DNA from: a bacterium | GTDB taxonomy: Bacteria > Patescibacteriota > Gracilibacteria > UM-FILTER-43-11 | Reading direction: 5' to 3' | Assembly (NCBI GenBank): GCA_030426875.1 | Contig: JAUHXI010000107.1 | Coordinates: 1-5,431 of the forward strand | Length of the DNA: 5,431 nt | In this document: piece by piece, positions 4,823-5,431 of the stretch | Layout of the letters: each line of letters starts with the position of its first letter | Numbering within the stretch: position 1 is the first letter of the stretch | Notes under the pieces: generated by a model | The model's input: only the letters and a program-made list of their open reading frames with translations | Databases searched by the model: none | Told to the model about the DNA's origin: nothing | Position numbers and translations under genes: made by a program

Positions 4823-5431
4823 ATGAAAATTGGAATTGATGCTCGGATTTATGGAGTGAATTTTACAGGAGTGGGACGCTATACCGCCGAATTGATCAAT
4901 AATTTGGCCCGTTTAGATGAACAGAACGACTACGTGATCTTCCTCTTAAAAGAAGCCTTTGATGACTTTGAATGCCCCAATGAGCGTTTCACTAAAGTGA
5001 TGGCGGATTACCCGCATTATTCTTTTGGGGAACAGATTGGCTTTAATAGAGTCTTAAAAAGCCAGAATTTGGATCTGATGCACTTCACTCATTTCAATGC
5101 ACCGATTTTTTACAATCGACCTAGCGTTGTCACTATTCATGATTTAACCCTCTCCTTTTTTCCAGGCAATAAAATGAATGGCTGGCTTTACCGCATGGCT
5201 TACAACTGGGTGATTGGCAGTGTGACCAAAAAATCTAAACACATCATTGCCGTGTCTCAGAACACTAAAAAAGATTTAATGGAGGTCTTGAAGGTGTCTG
5301 AAGACAAAATTTCAGTCATCCACAATGGAGTCAATCAAAAATTTGGGGAAACCGCCCCCACCGCCCGCCCAGATCTAATGAAAAAAATGGGTCTCACCAA
5401 GCCTTATTTTCTTTACACAGGTGTTTGGCGA
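4823..5431 (+). CDS. GT-B glycosyltransferase, family 4-like (3' partial)
   Basis: Only the N-terminal 203 codons are present; the frame is open at the right edge. The protein would transfer a sugar from a nucleotide-sugar donor to a glycan or lipid-linked acceptor at the inner membrane face. MKIGIDARIYGVNFTGVGRYTAELINNLARL (1-31) is the standard start of GT4 mannosyltransferase-like enzymes, with the GxGRY acceptor-side loop at 16-20. LMHFTHFNAPIF (85-96) and SVVTIHDLTLSFFP (101-114) are the typical core blocks of the N-terminal Rossmann half. IIAVSQNTKKDLMEVLKVSEDKISVIHNGVN (141-171) is the conserved linker leading to the donor domain, which begins at YFLYTGVWR (195-203). The donor-binding Glu motif lies beyond the window. 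The ATG at 4823 fits the family N-terminus, although no Shine-Dalgarno precedes it. The start is 141 bp after the flanking repeat of the MITE-like element. A capsule or lipopolysaccharide-type role is inferred from the family, and sugar specificity cannot be read. Confidence 0.88.
   Translation, partial: MKIGIDARIYGVNFTGVGRYTAELINNLARLDEQNDYVIFLLKEAFDDFECPNERFTKVMADYPHYSFGEQIGFNRVLKSQNLDLMHFTHFNAPIFYNRPSVVTIHDLTLSFFPGNKMNGWLYRMAYNWVIGSVTKKSKHIIAVSQNTKKDLMEVLKVSEDKISVIHNGVNQKFGETAPTARPDLMKKMGLTKPYFLYTGVWR

Overview
The window looks like a bacterial chromosome segment of moderate G+C with the standard code: every complete frame ends cleanly at TGA or TAG, and reading TGA as Gly would only run genes into antisense frames. 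Compact gene packing, an archaeal-type NMN adenylyltransferase, mostly absent Shine-Dalgarno sites and several unrecognised envelope-type proteins would fit a Patescibacteria/CPR-like bacterium, possibly Peregrinibacteria-like. That placement is an inference from style, not from a marker gene.

Layout. (1) 2-1900, plus: a 5'-truncated membrane protein with a two-helix membrane hairpin followed by two tandem SGNH/GDSL-hydrolase-like domains. (2) 1863-2405, minus: an archaeal-type nicotinamide-nucleotide adenylyltransferase (NadM), whose 3' end overlaps gene 1 by 38 bp tail to tail. (3) 2521-3171, plus: an unrecognised 216-residue protein, more AT-rich than its neighbours, with its own TTGACA-N17-TATTAT promoter and a run of eight C near its start. 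(4) 3184-4263, minus: an unrecognised single-pass membrane protein with a long, mostly helical outer domain, a TTG start and a strong extended -10 promoter; it meets gene 3 tail to tail across 12 bp. (5) 4264-4822: a 559-bp gene-free gap holding the gene 4 promoter and, at 4356-4673, a 318-bp non-coding element with perfect 15-bp terminal inverted repeats and exact 8-bp flanking direct repeats, the signature of a MITE. (6) 4823-5431, plus: the N-terminal half of a GT-B glycosyltransferase cut by the right edge.

How the genes relate. Adjacent genes alternate strand throughout, so no operon is visible and each gene is probably transcribed alone. The SGNH protein, gene 4 and the glycosyltransferase could all act at or on the cell envelope (surface glycan synthesis or modification), while NadM supplies NAD; no shared pathway is demonstrated. 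The most notable non-genic discovery is the MITE-like element; the most notable protein feature is the SGNH tandem, in which each copy has lost different signature residues.
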